Part shown: in pieces, positions 15,862-24,542 of the stretch | Position numbering within the stretch: position 1 is the first letter of the stretch | Layout: the number at the start of each line of letters is the position of its first letter | Source: JBMOLK01 sp049325575 | GTDB taxonomy: Bacteria; Bacillota; Clostridia; Acetivibrionales; Acetivibrionaceae | Length of the DNA: 34,599 nt | Direction of reading: 5' to 3' | Assembly (NCBI GenBank): GCA_049325575.1 | Contig: JBMOLK010000314.1 | Location: 1-34,599, forward strand | Notes under the pieces: model-generated | The model's database searches: none | What the model saw: the letters and a program-made list of their open reading frames with translations, nothing else | Told to the model about the DNA's origin: nothing | Made by a program: the position numbers and the translations under genes

Positions 15862-15893
15862 GGAATAGTGACAGGTAGTGCTGTCACTATTCC
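15862..15893 (-). promoter_or_regulatory. Intercistronic hairpin between xylF and xylG
   Basis: A 13-bp perfect stem GGAATAGTGACAG / CTGTCACTATTCC with a 6-base loop, 22 bases after the xylF stop and 40 before the xylG start. There is no T run. Its position matches the hairpins after livJ and lplA. Confidence 0.75.
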
Positions 15894-15915
15894 GACTAGA
15901 CTAATTGTTATATTT

Positions 15916-17037
15916 TTAGTTTAAACCTGTGAAATCTGAAGCTGGATAGTAACCTGAATCAATCAGCGCAGCTTTAACATTGTCCTTGTTTACTACGATA
16001 ACCTCTGTCTGTTTTGCCTTAACATCAATAGTTCCATTGTTGTACGAACCGGTTGTTTCAGGTGTAGTGCCCTTTAGCAATGCAACTGCCATGGAAATTG
16101 AATCTTTTACAAGAGTACGTACATCTTTAAATACTGTCATTGACTGCTTGCCATCAATGATATACTGTACTGAAGCCTTTTCAGCATCCTGACCGGTTAT
16201 AACATAGCTCTTTACAGCAGTATCTGCTTTGAAGGTATCTGCAATTGAACGGGCAGTACCATCGTTTGGAGCTAATATAAACACATCACCCTTATCAGCG
16301 TCTGTTGCAACAGTCAAGTTAGCTTCAGCCTTGTTTTTGGCTTCATTGAAGTCCCAGTTTGTTGTAACCTGACCAATAATCTTACTCATTTCATCACGGG
16401 TTAATGTTGCCTTATCCTTTAAAGCAACTGCTTCAGCAGAATTCTTTATAACAAAAGTGCCATCTGCAATCTTTGACTGCAGTACATTCCACGCACCTTC
16501 GAAGAACAGGAATGCATTATTGTCTGAAGCTGCACCGGCATAAAGGTAAAGAGGATTTCCAGTACCCTTTGCATTGTCAACCAGGTACTGTGCCTGTGCC
16601 TTACCAACAGCTATACTGTCAAAAGTCACATAGTAATCAACAGCATCGGTATCGGTTATTAATCTGTCATATGCTATGACCTTGATGCCTTCTTTTTTAG
16701 CCGCTTCTACTGCTGCCGCCGCTGCACCTCCGTCGTGAGGGCAAATAATCAATACTTTTATCCCCTTGGCAATCAAAGCTTCAACATTTTCTTTTTCTTT
16801 TGCCGAAGATCCCTGGCTGAACAGAATTTCTACCGAATAATCTGTATCCTTCAATGCTTCCTTAAATCTTGTTTCATCCTGAACCCATCTTGGCTCATCC
16901 TTTGTCGGCAAAACTATACCAATAGAAGGCTTACCTTTCGAATCTCCGGTTGAATTGTTGGATGCGCATCCTGCAAATACAGCAGTAAGCATAAATACTG
17001 AAACAATTAATGCAATAAATTTCAAGTGCCCTTTCAT
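15916..17037 (-). CDS. xylF: D-xylose-type ABC transporter substrate-binding lipoprotein XylF
   Basis: A 373-residue extracellular sugar-binding lipoprotein (Peripla_BP_4 type). Signal sequence and lipobox VFAGC are present. The ligand-binding architecture follows XylF: IGIVLPTKDEPRWVQDETRF, VEALIAKGIKVLIICPHDGG, VIAYDRLITDTDAVDYYVTF, and late VITGQDAEKASVQYIIDGKQ. The YDRLI and PHD motifs distinguish xylose-type binding proteins from ribose or galactose ones; the sugar is inferred. The start is ATG 17037-17035 with AAAAGGAGG before it, not the in-frame ATG further upstream. It is the first gene of xylFGH and lies 213 bp downstream of the sensing locus, behind its own promoter. Confidence 0.92.
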   Translation of the reverse strand: MKGHLKFIALIVSVFMLTAVFAGCASNNSTGDSKGKPSIGIVLPTKDEPRWVQDETRFKEALKDTDYSVEILFSQGSSAKEKENVEALIAKGIKVLIICPHDGGAAAAAVEAAKKEGIKVIAYDRLITDTDAVDYYVTFDSIAVGKAQAQYLVDNAKGTGNPLYLYAGAASDNNAFLFFEGAWNVLQSKIADGTFVIKNSAEAVALKDKATLTRDEMSKIIGQVTTNWDFNEAKNKAEANLTVATDADKGDVFILAPNDGTARSIADTFKADTAVKSYVITGQDAEKASVQYIIDGKQSMTVFKDVRTLVKDSISMAVALLKGTTPETTGSYNNGTIDVKAKQTEVIVVNKDNVKAALIDSGYYPASDFTGLN

Positions 17038-17095
17038 TTTACATCCTCCTTTTAAGTCTTCCATGTTTTTGAGCGTCTCCACCCTTGATAAGTCA

Positions 17096-17101
17096 ATTAT
17101 A
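17096..17101 (-). promoter_or_regulatory. Minus-10 box of the xylFGH promoter
   Basis: TATAAT in the minus direction about 60 bases before the xylF ATG. At 17-18 bases upstream there is no acceptable minus-35 (AGTATG or AAGTAT), which is typical of promoters that need an activator such as the neighbouring AraC-type response regulator. Confidence 0.55.
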
Positions 17102-17136
17102 GCACTCTAACCTCTAGACATACTTAACACAGTTCT

Positions 17137-17149
17137 GTAAATTATTTAC
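17137..17149. promoter_or_regulatory. Palindrome GTAAATTATTTAC upstream of xylF
   Basis: A 13-base perfect odd palindrome centred about 45 bases upstream of the minus-10. Position fits an activator or repressor site. The centre lacks the CG of a catabolite-responsive element, so it is not called a cre site. Confidence 0.3.
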
Positions 17150-17250
17150 CTATATAAATTTTATTAGAAATGAACAGGACTTTTTTATCATTAAAAAAAG
17201 TAAGAAAGTCTGTGAAGTTATTGTATAGGCTGGTATGTTTGATGATCCCT

Positions 17251-18321
17251 TCAATTTGTTTTGGGCCATTGAGATTTTGGTATGTTCATATATACGCTTT
17301 CCAAGCTGTGAAACCGATCATTGATAATGGTGTCCACCATATTTTCGCTGGTAACAAGAACCGGAGTAACTTTATAAAATGGCACATCATATCTGCCGTC
17401 ATTAATAGTATCATCTGCCTGTACAAGGCCGCCCTTTGCCATCCTAACAGCATACTCTGCTGCCACCCTGGCAATCTTGTCAATAGGCTTATATACGGTT
17501 GCAAGCTGTGTGCCTTCCACTACCCGCTGACAGGCGTCCAGATCAGCATCATGACCTACAACCCCTACATTGTCTGCAAGCCGTTTCTCCGCTAATGCAT
17601 TTATAGCGGCCCCTGCAAGGGTATCGTTTGCAGCCATTATTGCATCTATTTGCTTTCCGGAACCGATAGTCTCCTCCACAAACTTGAATGCATCTTCATA
17701 CAGCCAATCTTTAATCCAAGTCTCACCTATTATGTTTATATTGCCGCTTTTTACCCCCTCATTTATCACACTCATATAGCCTTCATTAAACATAAATGAA
17801 TTATTATCAGACCGTGAACCATTTATTATAAGATAGTTGCCTGTTGGAACACCTTTGACTGCAGCCTGCCCCATAAGCTGGCCCACCATTATATTATCAA
17901 AGGAAATATATAAATCAGCATTTGCTTTCTTTACAAGCCGGTCATAGGAAATAACCTTTACACCCCTGCTTTTGGCAGTCCGTACCATATCGGCTGCCGT
18001 GTCTGCATCGTGAGGTATCAGTACCAGTACATCAATATTCTGATCCAAAAGATACTGGACCTGTTTTTCCTGCTCCGCACTGTCACTATTGGCGGTCTGA
18101 ACAATAACCTCCGCCCCAAGCTCATTGGCCCTTGCTACAAAAATATCCCTGTCTCTAAGCCATCTTTCATGTACGAGTGTATCCATTGCAAATCCCAGCA
18201 CTATTTTATCTTCTTGAGACCCTTTCCCAACTGTTTTATCTTCATCTGTGCACCCATTAAATACCATAGTAGTAAAAACGAATAGACAGAAGATACAAAG
18301 TAATCTTTTTAAGTAATACAC
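17251..18321 (-). CDS. Second XylF-like sugar-binding lipoprotein
   Basis: A 356-residue lipoprotein (signal sequence with a slightly atypical lipobox VFNGC) that parallels XylF throughout: HERWLRDRDIFVARANELGA, LLDQNIDVLVLIPHDADTAA, VKVISYDRLVKKANADLYIS and VVGHDADLDACQRVVEGTQL. It keeps the PHD and YDRL xylose-type sugar motifs. It lies 18 bases behind the response regulator gene and ahead of xylFGH, so it is made with the sensing genes rather than the permease. It may therefore be a co-sensor (the XylFII role described for clostridial LytS systems) or a second binding protein for the same permease. The GTG start at 18321 is chosen because AAGGAGG lies 7 bases before; an earlier GTG overlaps that site. 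Confidence 0.88.
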   Translation of the reverse strand: MYYLKRLLCIFCLFVFTTMVFNGCTDEDKTVGKGSQEDKIVLGFAMDTLVHERWLRDRDIFVARANELGAEVIVQTANSDSAEQEKQVQYLLDQNIDVLVLIPHDADTAADMVRTAKSRGVKVISYDRLVKKANADLYISFDNIMVGQLMGQAAVKGVPTGNYLIINGSRSDNNSFMFNEGYMSVINEGVKSGNINIIGETWIKDWLYEDAFKFVEETIGSGKQIDAIMAANDTLAGAAINALAEKRLADNVGVVGHDADLDACQRVVEGTQLATVYKPIDKIARVAAEYAVRMAKGGLVQADDTINDGRYDVPFYKVTPVLVTSENMVDTIINDRFHSLESVYMNIPKSQWPKTN

Positions 18322-18339
18322 TCCCACACCTCCTTAAAA

Positions 18340-19950
18340 TCACGTAGATTTTAGTCCTGTAATGTTTTCTTTATATTCCGTAGGCGTGACACCTGTGACT
18401 TTTTTAAATATCCTGCTAAAATAATTGGGGTCACTGTAGCCTATGCTGTAACATATCTCTTTTATACTCAAATCATTGCTCTCCAATAAGTCTTTTGCAA
18501 TTCTTATCCTGATACCTGTAAGATAGTCAATGAAATTTTCACCTGTCTCTTCTTTAAAAAGCTTGCTGAAATACTGTGGACTTACATTGATCTCCCTTGA
18601 TATATCCTCCAGTGTTATGGGGTTTGCATAATTTAGCTTAATATACTCTTTAGCCTTCTTTGTAAGTCCCCCCACTTTGTAATCACGATACGAGTTTATC
18701 TTCCCGGCTGCGCTTTCCATCCTTTTCCTACACCAGAGCCTAAGCTCGGTCATATCATTTATGGACAGCATTTCCTCAAGAAATCCTACTCCTTCGGCTT
18801 CCGAATCGGAATCATATTCCCATGTCATGCGATTGACAAGAAATAAAAGCTCCAGAAGCTTATTCTTTATCTTTAGAGTCTCTGTGCCATATTCACTTAG
18901 CAGCCAGTCAAAAATATAATTGAGTGCATCCATGCTCTCAACCGCATCGCCTATAGACAGCTTTTGCAGTAATAGTTTCTCCTTGTGCTCCGGATATCCG
19001 CTTCCCCGTACATTTACCGATGGAATATCCATAAAATGCATGACACCGCTGCTTTGAAGGTAACGAAGAGCTTTTAGTGATTCCTCGTATGAAGCCGACA
19101 GCAGCTCAAAGCTTTCATAGTTTCTTCCTATACCTATTTTAAAGCCGCACTTCATTTTTTCCGAAAGCCTCTGCAAAAGAGTTTCTGCAAAGGATATTGC
19201 CTCCAGGCGGCTTGAAAATTCATCTGGTTCACAATCAGCCGGAACAAATAAAACAATACGGTTTAACATTGCAGGTCCAACGATGCATCTTCTTAATGCA
19301 TTGACAGTGTCTCTTAAGGACGGATAGAAATACTGACTGCGTACACTGTACCCTATCCTGTTTTCCAAATCCCCATCCTTCTCTTCATCACCAAACTCCA
19401 GGGTCATCACATACCCGCCATTTTCTTTTATTTCTAAAATATCTCTATAGTTTTGAAGCTCTTTTCTATTGTCATCAAACAGTATCATAGAATATATAAA
19501 TCCGTTTTCAAGCACAGGAAGTACATTTTCCAGCTTTTCTTTGAGTTCAAGCTCAACCTTGCGCTTTTCTTTTTCGGTCTTTATAATACCGACAGCTTTA
19601 TTGATGACTTCTACCAGTTTTGTACGATTTACAGGCTTTAAAAGATATTCAATAACACCTAAGTTTATGGCCTCCTTTGCAAAATCAAACTGGTCAAAGG
19701 CGGTCAAAACAATAAAAACAACCTGTGAATGCCGGCTTTTTATTTCCTTTATTGCCTCAATTCCGTTAATCCCAGGCATTCTGATATCCATGAATACGAT
19801 ATCAGGTACGGTATATTCAGCCTTTTCTATAGCTTCACGCCCTGACCTGGCTGTAGCTATAACTTCGATATCACTGAAGTTACTTTCGATTATATATTTA
19901 AGCGAATCAATTACAATCTTCTCATCATCGGCAATCATAACTCTAAACAC
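18340..19950 (-). CDS. AraC-family response regulator (YesN type)
   Basis: A 536-residue DNA-binding response regulator. Residues 1-120 are a receiver domain with the acidic pair Asp8-Asp9, phospho-acceptor Asp55 (FMDIRMPGINGIEA), Thr83 and Lys105 (LLKPVN). A ~300-residue middle region typical of the large YesN form follows. Residues ~430-530 are a double helix-turn-helix of the AraC type, including ISREINVSPQYFSKLFKEET and ICYSIGYSDPNYFSRIFKKV. The start is GTG at 19950, behind a purine-rich AGGAGGGGGGAG. It is phosphorylated by the kinase encoded 58 bp upstream and most likely activates xylFGH and its own cluster; the target is inferred from position. Confidence 0.92.
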   Translation of the reverse strand: MFRVMIADDEKIVIDSLKYIIESNFSDIEVIATARSGREAIEKAEYTVPDIVFMDIRMPGINGIEAIKEIKSRHSQVVFIVLTAFDQFDFAKEAINLGVIEYLLKPVNRTKLVEVINKAVGIIKTEKEKRKVELELKEKLENVLPVLENGFIYSMILFDDNRKELQNYRDILEIKENGGYVMTLEFGDEEKDGDLENRIGYSVRSQYFYPSLRDTVNALRRCIVGPAMLNRIVLFVPADCEPDEFSSRLEAISFAETLLQRLSEKMKCGFKIGIGRNYESFELLSASYEESLKALRYLQSSGVMHFMDIPSVNVRGSGYPEHKEKLLLQKLSIGDAVESMDALNYIFDWLLSEYGTETLKIKNKLLELLFLVNRMTWEYDSDSEAEGVGFLEEMLSINDMTELRLWCRKRMESAAGKINSYRDYKVGGLTKKAKEYIKLNYANPITLEDISREINVSPQYFSKLFKEETGENFIDYLTGIRIRIAKDLLESNDLSIKEICYSIGYSDPNYFSRIFKKVTGVTPTEYKENITGLKST

Positions 19951-20008
19951 CGCTGCTCCCCCCTCCTGGTTAATAATGCATCAATCAATCTTCAATTGAT
20001 AGTAAAGG

Positions 20009-21535
20009 TTAATTTCTTTCTACAGCATTAATCGGTATGCGCAGTATGACTTCTGTACCATGCCCGGGCTCACTTTGTATATCAATGATTCCATCCTGGC
20101 TGTAAAATATCTTTAGCCGACTTAAAATATTTCTCATACCAATCCCGTTTGTATGGCCCTTATTTGGGATCTCATTGGGAGTTTTCTCACTTAATTCTCC
20201 ACTTAATATTTCTCCGATCTGTTCTACCGACATTCCCTTTCCATTATCTTTTATAGAAATTTCTGCGTACTGTCCGTTTCTCATAGCCTTGACCCATATC
20301 TTCCCTGTGTATTCTATATCGCCAATGCCGTGGATAAAGGCATTCTCTACAATTGGCTGCAAAACCATGCATGGTATTTTAATATGAAGAATGCTGTCAT
20401 CCCTGCTTAATGAAAACTCTATTCTGTCAGCAAAACGCTCCTTTAATAAATGCACATAATTTTCTATATTTTTTATCTCATCCTCAATTGTCACAGGTCT
20501 ATCCAGATTTCTCATGTTATACCTGAAAAGCTCTGCGGCATTCTCGATAAATGAGCAGGCACGGTCAGCACCTTCAAGCATGGCAAGCTGTGCCCCGGTA
20601 TTTAAGGTATTGAATAAAAAATGAGGATTTATCTGTGCCTGTAACGCCTGAAGCTCTGCCTCCTTAAGGTTACTTTTCATTATCAGGTTCTCCATCTCCC
20701 TCTCCTTAAGTTTACTCTCCAGTTGGGCCTTTTCCTTTATCTCGCTTATATACTGCCTGATACTTCCCGTCATACGATTAAAAGCCTCTGCCATAACTCC
20801 TATTTCATCATTTGAATCTACTTTTACACTGGGCACATCAAAGTTTCCATGAGTAATCTCATCAGCAGCACGGGAAAGCTCTGATATAGGTTTTGTTATA
20901 CTGTAGGCAAACCATAGTATCAATATTATGGTTAACACGATTACAGATAAAATAATACCTATATTAAGGGTCTCCACCAGATAGAATTCTCCCTTCATTG
21001 ACAAATAACGGTCAGTGTTCTGTAGAAACAAGGTATTGTTAAGCTTTTGAATATATTCGTTGATGTACTGATAAACTTTTGTGCTCTCCCTGTAATGCAG
21101 AAGATATGCGTCTACTTCTCTCCCTCTTCTGGCCATTACAGCGGCGTCAGTTTCCTCAAGATAAGTGGATATCATATTTTTAATATCCTTCATCATCAGC
21201 ATGTTCTCTATATTGGAATAGTCCATTTTAATGGACTCCGATTCTTTTCTTAATTCATTATAGTACTTGTAATAATCGTCAAGGCTTTTGGAGTGTTTTG
21301 ATGTCAGGTAGCCTTCATATGCATAATCTAACTTCTCCAAGCTCTGGTGAAGATTATTTAGCTTTACGTTCATTTCAAATGTGGTGCTCATCTTTTTCAT
21401 AAGCACATTTATACTGTAATGGGGATATATATTGGTAGCACCCATAAGAACTATGGTGGCCATGAAATATAGTATCAGCCTCTTCTTTAATCTGTTTTTA
21501 TTCCATAACACCTTAAGACCTCTTAACAAATGCAT
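20009..21535 (-). CDS. Sensor histidine kinase, LytS/YesM type
   Basis: A 508-residue membrane kinase. A first transmembrane helix (~19-36), an extracellular helical region (~37-190), a second transmembrane helix (~190-212), a HAMP segment (~213-265), a coiled-coil linker rich in K and E, then a His_kinase domain with phospho-acceptor His305 in QAQINPHFLFNTLN. The ATPase part has N-box VLQPIVENAFIHG, G1 box DNGKGM and G2 box GIGMRN. The extracellular region is mainly helical and has no obvious ligand pocket, which fits a kinase that reads its signal from a partner binding protein. Start at ATG 21535, one base after the stop of the sensor protein gene, so the two are translationally coupled. 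Confidence 0.92.
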   Translation of the reverse strand: MHLLRGLKVLWNKNRLKKRLILYFMATIVLMGATNIYPHYSINVLMKKMSTTFEMNVKLNNLHQSLEKLDYAYEGYLTSKHSKSLDDYYKYYNELRKESESIKMDYSNIENMLMMKDIKNMISTYLEETDAAVMARRGREVDAYLLHYRESTKVYQYINEYIQKLNNTLFLQNTDRYLSMKGEFYLVETLNIGIILSVIVLTIILILWFAYSITKPISELSRAADEITHGNFDVPSVKVDSNDEIGVMAEAFNRMTGSIRQYISEIKEKAQLESKLKEREMENLIMKSNLKEAELQALQAQINPHFLFNTLNTGAQLAMLEGADRACSFIENAAELFRYNMRNLDRPVTIEDEIKNIENYVHLLKERFADRIEFSLSRDDSILHIKIPCMVLQPIVENAFIHGIGDIEYTGKIWVKAMRNGQYAEISIKDNGKGMSVEQIGEILSGELSEKTPNEIPNKGHTNGIGMRNILSRLKIFYSQDGIIDIQSEPGHGTEVILRIPINAVERN

Positions 21536-21536
21536 T

Positions 21537-22538
21537 TTAATCTTCTCCAGACTCCAGATATTCAGAAATGTTCTCCTTTGTAATCAAACGTGTGTCCACC
21601 TTAAAGTATGCTGATGTTCTGCCTTTTTCCTTTATATCCATCAAAGCACGGATGGTATCATACCCCATTTGCTCAAGATCTGCCGTGACTGTTCCAAAGA
21701 TCACTCCCTTATCAATATACCGCAGCATTTCAGGTGAATCACCATAGCCTATTATGTTGTAACCTACTCTGTTTAGGTCAATTAACCTCTCTGTAACAAC
21801 TGTAGTATCTCTTGCTGCCGTACATATAATTGTGTCCAGATTAGGCTTATTGGCTAGCAGATTCTTGATGACATCTTCCAGGTCCAACAAATTGTTATAC
21901 TCTATAGTCTTTATGTTTATTTCAGGATAATTACTTACCGCGTCCCTGATACCTGAAACTAAAAGACCTTGAGCCAGCCTCCCCCCGATTTGGTTGTTGC
22001 TTACCAGAATGGCAGCCTCCCCCTGATCGCCCGTGGCAGCGATGAGCATTCTACCTAAGTGGACGCCGGAGTCATAGGTGTTCACACCTACAAACGCAGC
22101 ACGCATACTGGTTTTAGCGTCTGTTCCAACAGTTACCACAGGTATGCCTCGATTTATTCCACGGTCTATAAGTTGGCCTGTTTCTTTCTCATCCCATACA
22201 TAGGTTACTATTCCATCTACTTTGGAAGCAATAGCTATATCGAGATATTTACGCTGCTCTTCAATATTTGCAACGTTTGGCCCGTTAAATTCAACAGCCA
22301 CATTAAATTCCTTCGAAGCCCTCTCCACACCCTTCTTTATAGATAGCCAGAAGGGATCATCAACATTTTCACATATCATTGCAAAATGATAGACAGGCTC
22401 CCTGTCCGGGATTATTATTCCGGTGTTCTGATCCACATTTGTAAGAGCATTTCTAATGCCGTAGAATACAAACGAAGTCACAAAAAGAACAAGTAAAAAC
22501 ATAGTGGAAAACAAGATTATATAGTGCTTTTTTTTCAT
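21537..22538 (-). CDS. Membrane-anchored sugar-binding sensor protein (RbsB-like)
   Basis: A 333-residue protein with one N-terminal transmembrane segment (residues ~7-27, no lipobox cysteine and no clear signal-peptidase site), followed by a Peripla_BP_4 domain. Landmarks are FAMICENVDDPFWLSIKKGV, IAIASKVDGIVTYVWDEKET, IPVVTVGTDAKTSMRAAFVG and IIGYGDSPEMLRYIDKGVIF. Binding proteins of this tethered form encoded directly before LytS/YesM kinases act as ligand-reading subunits of the kinase, not as transporter subunits. AGAGGG precedes the ATG. It is the first gene of the sensor-kinase-regulator unit, with a TATAAT box about 60 bases upstream. Confidence 0.88.
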   Translation of the reverse strand: MKKKHYIILFSTMFLLVLFVTSFVFYGIRNALTNVDQNTGIIIPDREPVYHFAMICENVDDPFWLSIKKGVERASKEFNVAVEFNGPNVANIEEQRKYLDIAIASKVDGIVTYVWDEKETGQLIDRGINRGIPVVTVGTDAKTSMRAAFVGVNTYDSGVHLGRMLIAATGDQGEAAILVSNNQIGGRLAQGLLVSGIRDAVSNYPEINIKTIEYNNLLDLEDVIKNLLANKPNLDTIICTAARDTTVVTERLIDLNRVGYNIIGYGDSPEMLRYIDKGVIFGTVTADLEQMGYDTIRALMDIKEKGRTSAYFKVDTRLITKENISEYLESGED

Positions 22539-22598
22539 AGACAGCCCTCTTTGAATATATATACATGGAATATCTTAATCACAAAATATTTACTTCAC

Positions 22599-22604
22599 AT
22601 TATA
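22599..22604 (-). promoter_or_regulatory. Minus-10 box for the sugar-sensing unit
   Basis: TATAAT in the minus direction, with only a weak minus-35 (TTTAAT) at 17 bases. It lies between the SprT-like gene and the sensor protein gene, where no terminator is seen. Confidence 0.45.
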
Positions 22605-22643
22605 ACATTTACATTTCTATTATTAAATAGCAGCATAAATTTA

Positions 22644-23384
22644 CTATTCCAAAAGTGTTAATGGAACATAATACTTGGAATACCTGTTGCCCCTATCATC
22701 TATAAGAGGACCTCTATTATTCCTTACCATGACCGTAGCTCTTTTGTTAATGTTATAGAGTATGCCTGTAATCTTTTTACCCTCAAAAGTGAATGAAACG
22801 GTATCTCCTATGTTTAGTCCCAGCTTCTGATTTGCTATTTGCCTATGTGTTGGCAGTTTATGATAGCTCTCAGTATGTCCAAACAAATCACTTGCCATGG
22901 CTTTAAACCTATCTCCACTGCATCTGGATTCTTTAAAGCATAAGAATTCAATCACGTGGCATATCTCATGCTCAAAAACAAGCTGCAACGCTTCCAGGCT
23001 ATTGCCTGTTTTAATGCCGCACACCATCTTGCCTCCTTCAATCAAACCATAGTGGAAGAAGAAATCTACTCCTATTCTGATTTCAATAACCAGATCCTCC
23101 GGTCTAATCTTGTCTATGTTTTTAGGACAGAGGGTTAGTCCGGCACTCTTTGTCATTCGCCTTGACAGAGAAAACTTGATTTTTCCTTTAAAGCACTCTT
23201 TGAACCAGTTTTCAAAGAATACTTCATCATACAACTGGAACAGCAATTTAAGATCACCAGTAGATAATGTATTGACGCTTCTGTTTTTGATGTTAGGAGA
23301 TTTCAGCATTAGGAGCTTTGCGATTTCTTCACGTTTAACGGCTATATCGTCTTTATTCCGTTTCGTCTTGAGTATATTTATCAT
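22644..23384 (-). CDS. SprT-like zinc metallopeptidase
   Basis: A 246-residue soluble protein. The SprT-like domain spans roughly residues 40-180, with the zinc motif HEICH (His139, Glu140, His143) in LVFEHEICHVIEF and a probable third ligand His170 in DLFGHTES. The C-terminal part (~188-246, IGDTVSFTFEGKKITGILYN and onwards) looks like a small SH3/KOW-like barrel rather than the zinc ribbon of classical SprT. Members of the broad family include the DNA-protein crosslink protease Spartan; the bacterial short form is not well characterised, so its substrate is unknown. It stands alone between two regulatory units and has a weak GAGG ribosome-binding site before the ATG. Confidence 0.8.
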   Translation of the reverse strand: MINILKTKRNKDDIAVKREEIAKLLMLKSPNIKNRSVNTLSTGDLKLLFQLYDEVFFENWFKECFKGKIKFSLSRRMTKSAGLTLCPKNIDKIRPEDLVIEIRIGVDFFFHYGLIEGGKMVCGIKTGNSLEALQLVFEHEICHVIEFLCFKESRCSGDRFKAMASDLFGHTESYHKLPTHRQIANQKLGLNIGDTVSFTFEGKKITGILYNINKRATVMVRNNRGPLIDDRGNRYSKYYVPLTLLE

Positions 23385-23474
23385 ATATAAAACCTCATTG
23401 TATTTTTCTGTTGCTGCTCATATGGTTATCTCAAATCTATTGATCAATTTGATGACCACCTACTATTTGCTTAA

Positions 23475-23480
23475 ATTATA
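23475..23480 (-). promoter_or_regulatory. Minus-10 box of the SprT-like gene
   Basis: TATAAT in the minus direction, giving a leader of about 85 bases. No clear minus-35 is present. The leader contains the palindrome ATTGATCAAT flanked by TCAAAT / ATTTGA. Confidence 0.4.
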
Positions 23481-23596
23481 CAATAGATTCACAGCATGTA
23501 GTTAATGTATTCTTGTATTATTTTATAATAACTTCTCAAAAGCCCTGTATAGTTACCTGAATTCTCTAAAATTGATTCGTCATCAAGGATACTACA

Positions 23597-23629
23597 TAGT
23601 AAAAGCTGCACTATGTGCAGCTTTTACTA
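23597..23629 (-). terminator. Rho-independent terminator after the AraC/GyrI regulator
   Basis: A 15-bp perfect stem TAGTAAAAGCTGCAC / GTGCAGCTTTTACTA with a 3-base loop, 7 bases beyond the regulator stop. The T run is built into the distal arm. Confidence 0.8.
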
Positions 23630-23636
23630 ATATCGT

Positions 23637-24542
23637 TTATTTTTTCACCACAGGTATCCATGCTTCTGTTAAGTATCCGTCTTTTATCCTAAAATTTCTT
23701 TCAAGTTCAGGTACACCAGGCATATGTTCATATCCAGATACTTGAAACCATTCACAAACTCTCTTCCACACCCTATTAACTGAATCCAACTCGTCTATTT
23801 TCGTACCTGTAATACTGAATACTGCCCATGTTGCTTCAGGTATTTCAAGTACTTCAAAGTGGTCAGGTACTTTAAAATCCGGATGATCCATACCTGCCAT
23901 AAACCTTAATCCACTATCATTCCAGCCATAGTGGGCAGTTAAACCATAAAGTTTAGCGCTATCATCATTATAAGTTCCCTCAAGTAGAGCCTTAAAATCG
24001 CCCAGTCCAAGAACATCACGAATTTCTTGTGCGGTACCATCTTTAATGCATGACATAACAAAGTTTTTTGCATCTTCATACATCTGTGTATCGTGATATT
24101 TTATCTCAATTGACTTCCCAAAAATTTTTGAAGCACGGGTTTGTTCAATCCTATAATCCATACCAACATCTCCCTTAATAGTTATTTGAAAGGATAGTCT
24201 CGGATATGCCTTCAGCTGTGTACCTTTGTCGCGCGCCAACGAAGGTGCAACACCATGAAGGTTTTGGAAGGCACGACTAAATGAAATAGGGGAGTCATAA
24301 TCGTATTTGAGCGCAAGGTCAATAACTTTTATATCGCTATTTTGCAGCTCAAACGCTGCAAGAGTTAATCTCCTGCGTCTAATGTATTCCGATAGCGGCA
24401 CTCCTACAATAAAAGAAAACATCCGCTGAAAATGGTATACAGAGCAACATGCTATCTTTGCAACTGTTTCAAAATCTATTTCACCAGCTAGATTTTCTTC
24501 TACATAGCTTATGGCCCCGTTCATTCTGTCCAACCAATCCAT
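23637..24542 (-). CDS. AraC-family regulator with GyrI-like effector-binding domain
   Basis: A 301-residue transcription factor. Residues ~8-105 are the AraC double helix-turn-helix (VAKIACCSVYHFQRMFSFIV and IDLALKYDYDSPISFSRAFQ, ending HGVAPSLARDKG). Residues ~120-300 are a GyrI/BltR-type small-molecule-binding domain (MDYRIEQTRASKIFGKSIEI, LEIPEATWAVFSITG, EAWIPVVKK). Such proteins respond to hydrophobic or cationic compounds; the ligand here is unknown. The start is ATG 24542-24540: AAAGGAGAAGAACTT lies before it and itself contains the remnant of an upstream in-frame ATG that is therefore unlikely to be used. No adjacent efflux or xylan gene is in the same unit. Confidence 0.88.
   Translation of the reverse strand: MDWLDRMNGAISYVEENLAGEIDFETVAKIACCSVYHFQRMFSFIVGVPLSEYIRRRRLTLAAFELQNSDIKVIDLALKYDYDSPISFSRAFQNLHGVAPSLARDKGTQLKAYPRLSFQITIKGDVGMDYRIEQTRASKIFGKSIEIKYHDTQMYEDAKNFVMSCIKDGTAQEIRDVLGLGDFKALLEGTYNDDSAKLYGLTAHYGWNDSGLRFMAGMDHPDFKVPDHFEVLEIPEATWAVFSITGTKIDELDSVNRVWKRVCEWFQVSGYEHMPGVPELERNFRIKDGYLTEAWIPVVKK

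Noticed and set aside
17136..17150. Catabolite-responsive element (cre) upstream of xylF
   Set aside because: The palindrome has TT instead of the essential central CG; kept only as an unnamed palindrome.
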